The translations under genes were made by a program, and so were the position numbers. The notes under the pieces were generated by a model that saw only the letters and a program-made list of their open reading frames with translations, was not told where the DNA came from and did not search any database. From Streptococcus halotolerans (GTDB lineage Bacteria; Bacillota; Bacilli; Lactobacillales; Streptococcaceae), in contig NZ_CP014835.1 of NCBI RefSeq assembly GCF_001598035.1, forward strand, positions 682,001 through 746,000: a stretch of 64,000 bases of DNA, in the 5' to 3' direction. Of the stretch, positions 63,591 to 64,000 are shown in pieces; position 1 is the first letter of the stretch; the number at the start of each line of letters is the position of its first letter.

Positions 63591-64000
63591 TTATTTATAA
63601 TTAAAAACTTTTCTAGCCATAACGTCGCTAAGGCGTGGAAAGAGGGTATAAATTTTATGGGTTGCAGCTAAACTAAAGGGCATGTTAAGTTCACGTTTGT
63701 TTTTTCCCATCACTTTAACAATTCTTTTGGCCACATAGTCAGGTTTGAGCGTAAATCTTTCAACACTTTTGAGGTAGTCGCCTGACGGGTCCGCTTTGTC
63801 AAAGAACTTGGTTGCAATCGGCCCCGGATTAACGGTTGTTACGTAGACGTTCCTGTCAGCTAGTTCTAAGCGTAAGGCATTTGAAAATCCGATGACTGCA
63901 AATTTTGTCGCTGAATAAATGGTTGATTTAGCAGAGGCTATTAAACCAGCCATTGAAGCGATATTGATGATATGCCCACGGCCTTGCTCAGCCATACGTT
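63591..64000 (-). CDS. Short-chain dehydrogenase/reductase, 5' end cut by window edge
   Basis: The last 136 or so codons of a classical SDR. Visible are GHIINIASMAGL (strand beta5 with catalytic Ser), YSATK (catalytic Tyr-x-x-x-Lys) and VNPGPIATKF (nucleotide-binding PG). The N-terminal Rossmann TGxxxGIG lies beyond position 64000. The C-terminus (FPRLSDVMARKVFNYK) resembles YqjQ/DltE-like SDRs. Substrate unknown. It is separated from the aldo/keto reductase by about 125 bp. Confidence 0.88.
   Translation of the reverse strand, partial: RMAEQGRGHIINIASMAGLIASAKSTIYSATKFAVIGFSNALRLELADRNVYVTTVNPGPIATKFFDKADPSGDYLKSVERFTLKPDYVAKRIVKVMGKNKRELNMPFSLAATHKIYTLFPRLSDVMARKVFNYK

Overview
The window is a contiguous piece of a low-GC Gram-positive chromosome that reads as Streptococcus. 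The evidence is the tandem-domain glutamine transporter glnPQ with a GlnR box, the cdaA-cdaR-glmM operon, murT-gatD, the fibronectin-binding-type protein RqcH/PavA, a YSIRK/LPxTG surface protein, the rml (rfb) rhamnose genes and the RNase J2 paralogue. Gene content (alsS-alsD acetoin genes, metA next to apt) would suit a pyogenic-group relative, but I cannot name the species. I saw no rRNA, tRNA, CRISPR array, prophage or complete insertion sequence.

Layout. 1-5.6 kb: uvrB (cut by the window edge), glnPQ and a small P-loop kinase. 5.6-9.3 kb: an antibiotic-resistance-type ABC-F protein behind a leader that looks like a transcription attenuator (3-codon peptide MIH), then a membrane glycerophosphodiesterase. 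9.3-10.1 kb: no credible gene. 10.1-14.7 kb: two tiny proteins, obgE, pepS, rsuA and a DUF1801 gene. 14.7-20.2 kb: cell-envelope block glmM-cdaR-cdaA, divergent from murT-gatD. 20.6-26.1 kb: a second, housekeeping ABC-F, a membrane-anchored matrixin-like protease, an esterase and rnjB. 26.4-29.4 kb: a three-gene ABC importer behind a leader encoding a Trp-rich peptide. 29.5-42 kb: rqcH, an IS remnant and a 3293-residue MucBP-repeat surface protein that fills about 15% of the window. 42.6-48.5 kb: alsD-alsS, a TPR protein, an AI-2E family permease, a NUDIX hydrolase and a small protein. 49-52 kb: rfbB, a broken nucleotidyltransferase-like gene, rfbC and rfbA. 52-62 kb: a FAD oxidoreductase, a ZIP transporter, nif3-trmK, a PadR/DUF2812 pair, dnaD, metA, apt and recJ. 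62.4-64 kb: a twice-frameshifted aldo/keto reductase and a partial SDR.

Themes. Several genes seem controlled at the RNA level: ribosome-sensing leaders (ABC-F, Trp-type importer), three apparently leaderless mRNAs (uvrB, murT, ydiF-type ABC-F) with the same 6-nt gap between an extended -10 and ATG, a hairpin between the Shine-Dalgarno and ATG of glmM, a coupled upstream ORF before apt, and terminator hairpins directly in front of obgE and estA. Genome decay is also visible: a lactonase reduced to its two ends, a broken gene inside the rml cluster, a 13-bp duplication in the aldo/keto reductase, two 106-bp copies of a MITE-like repeat, and scattered IS ends.
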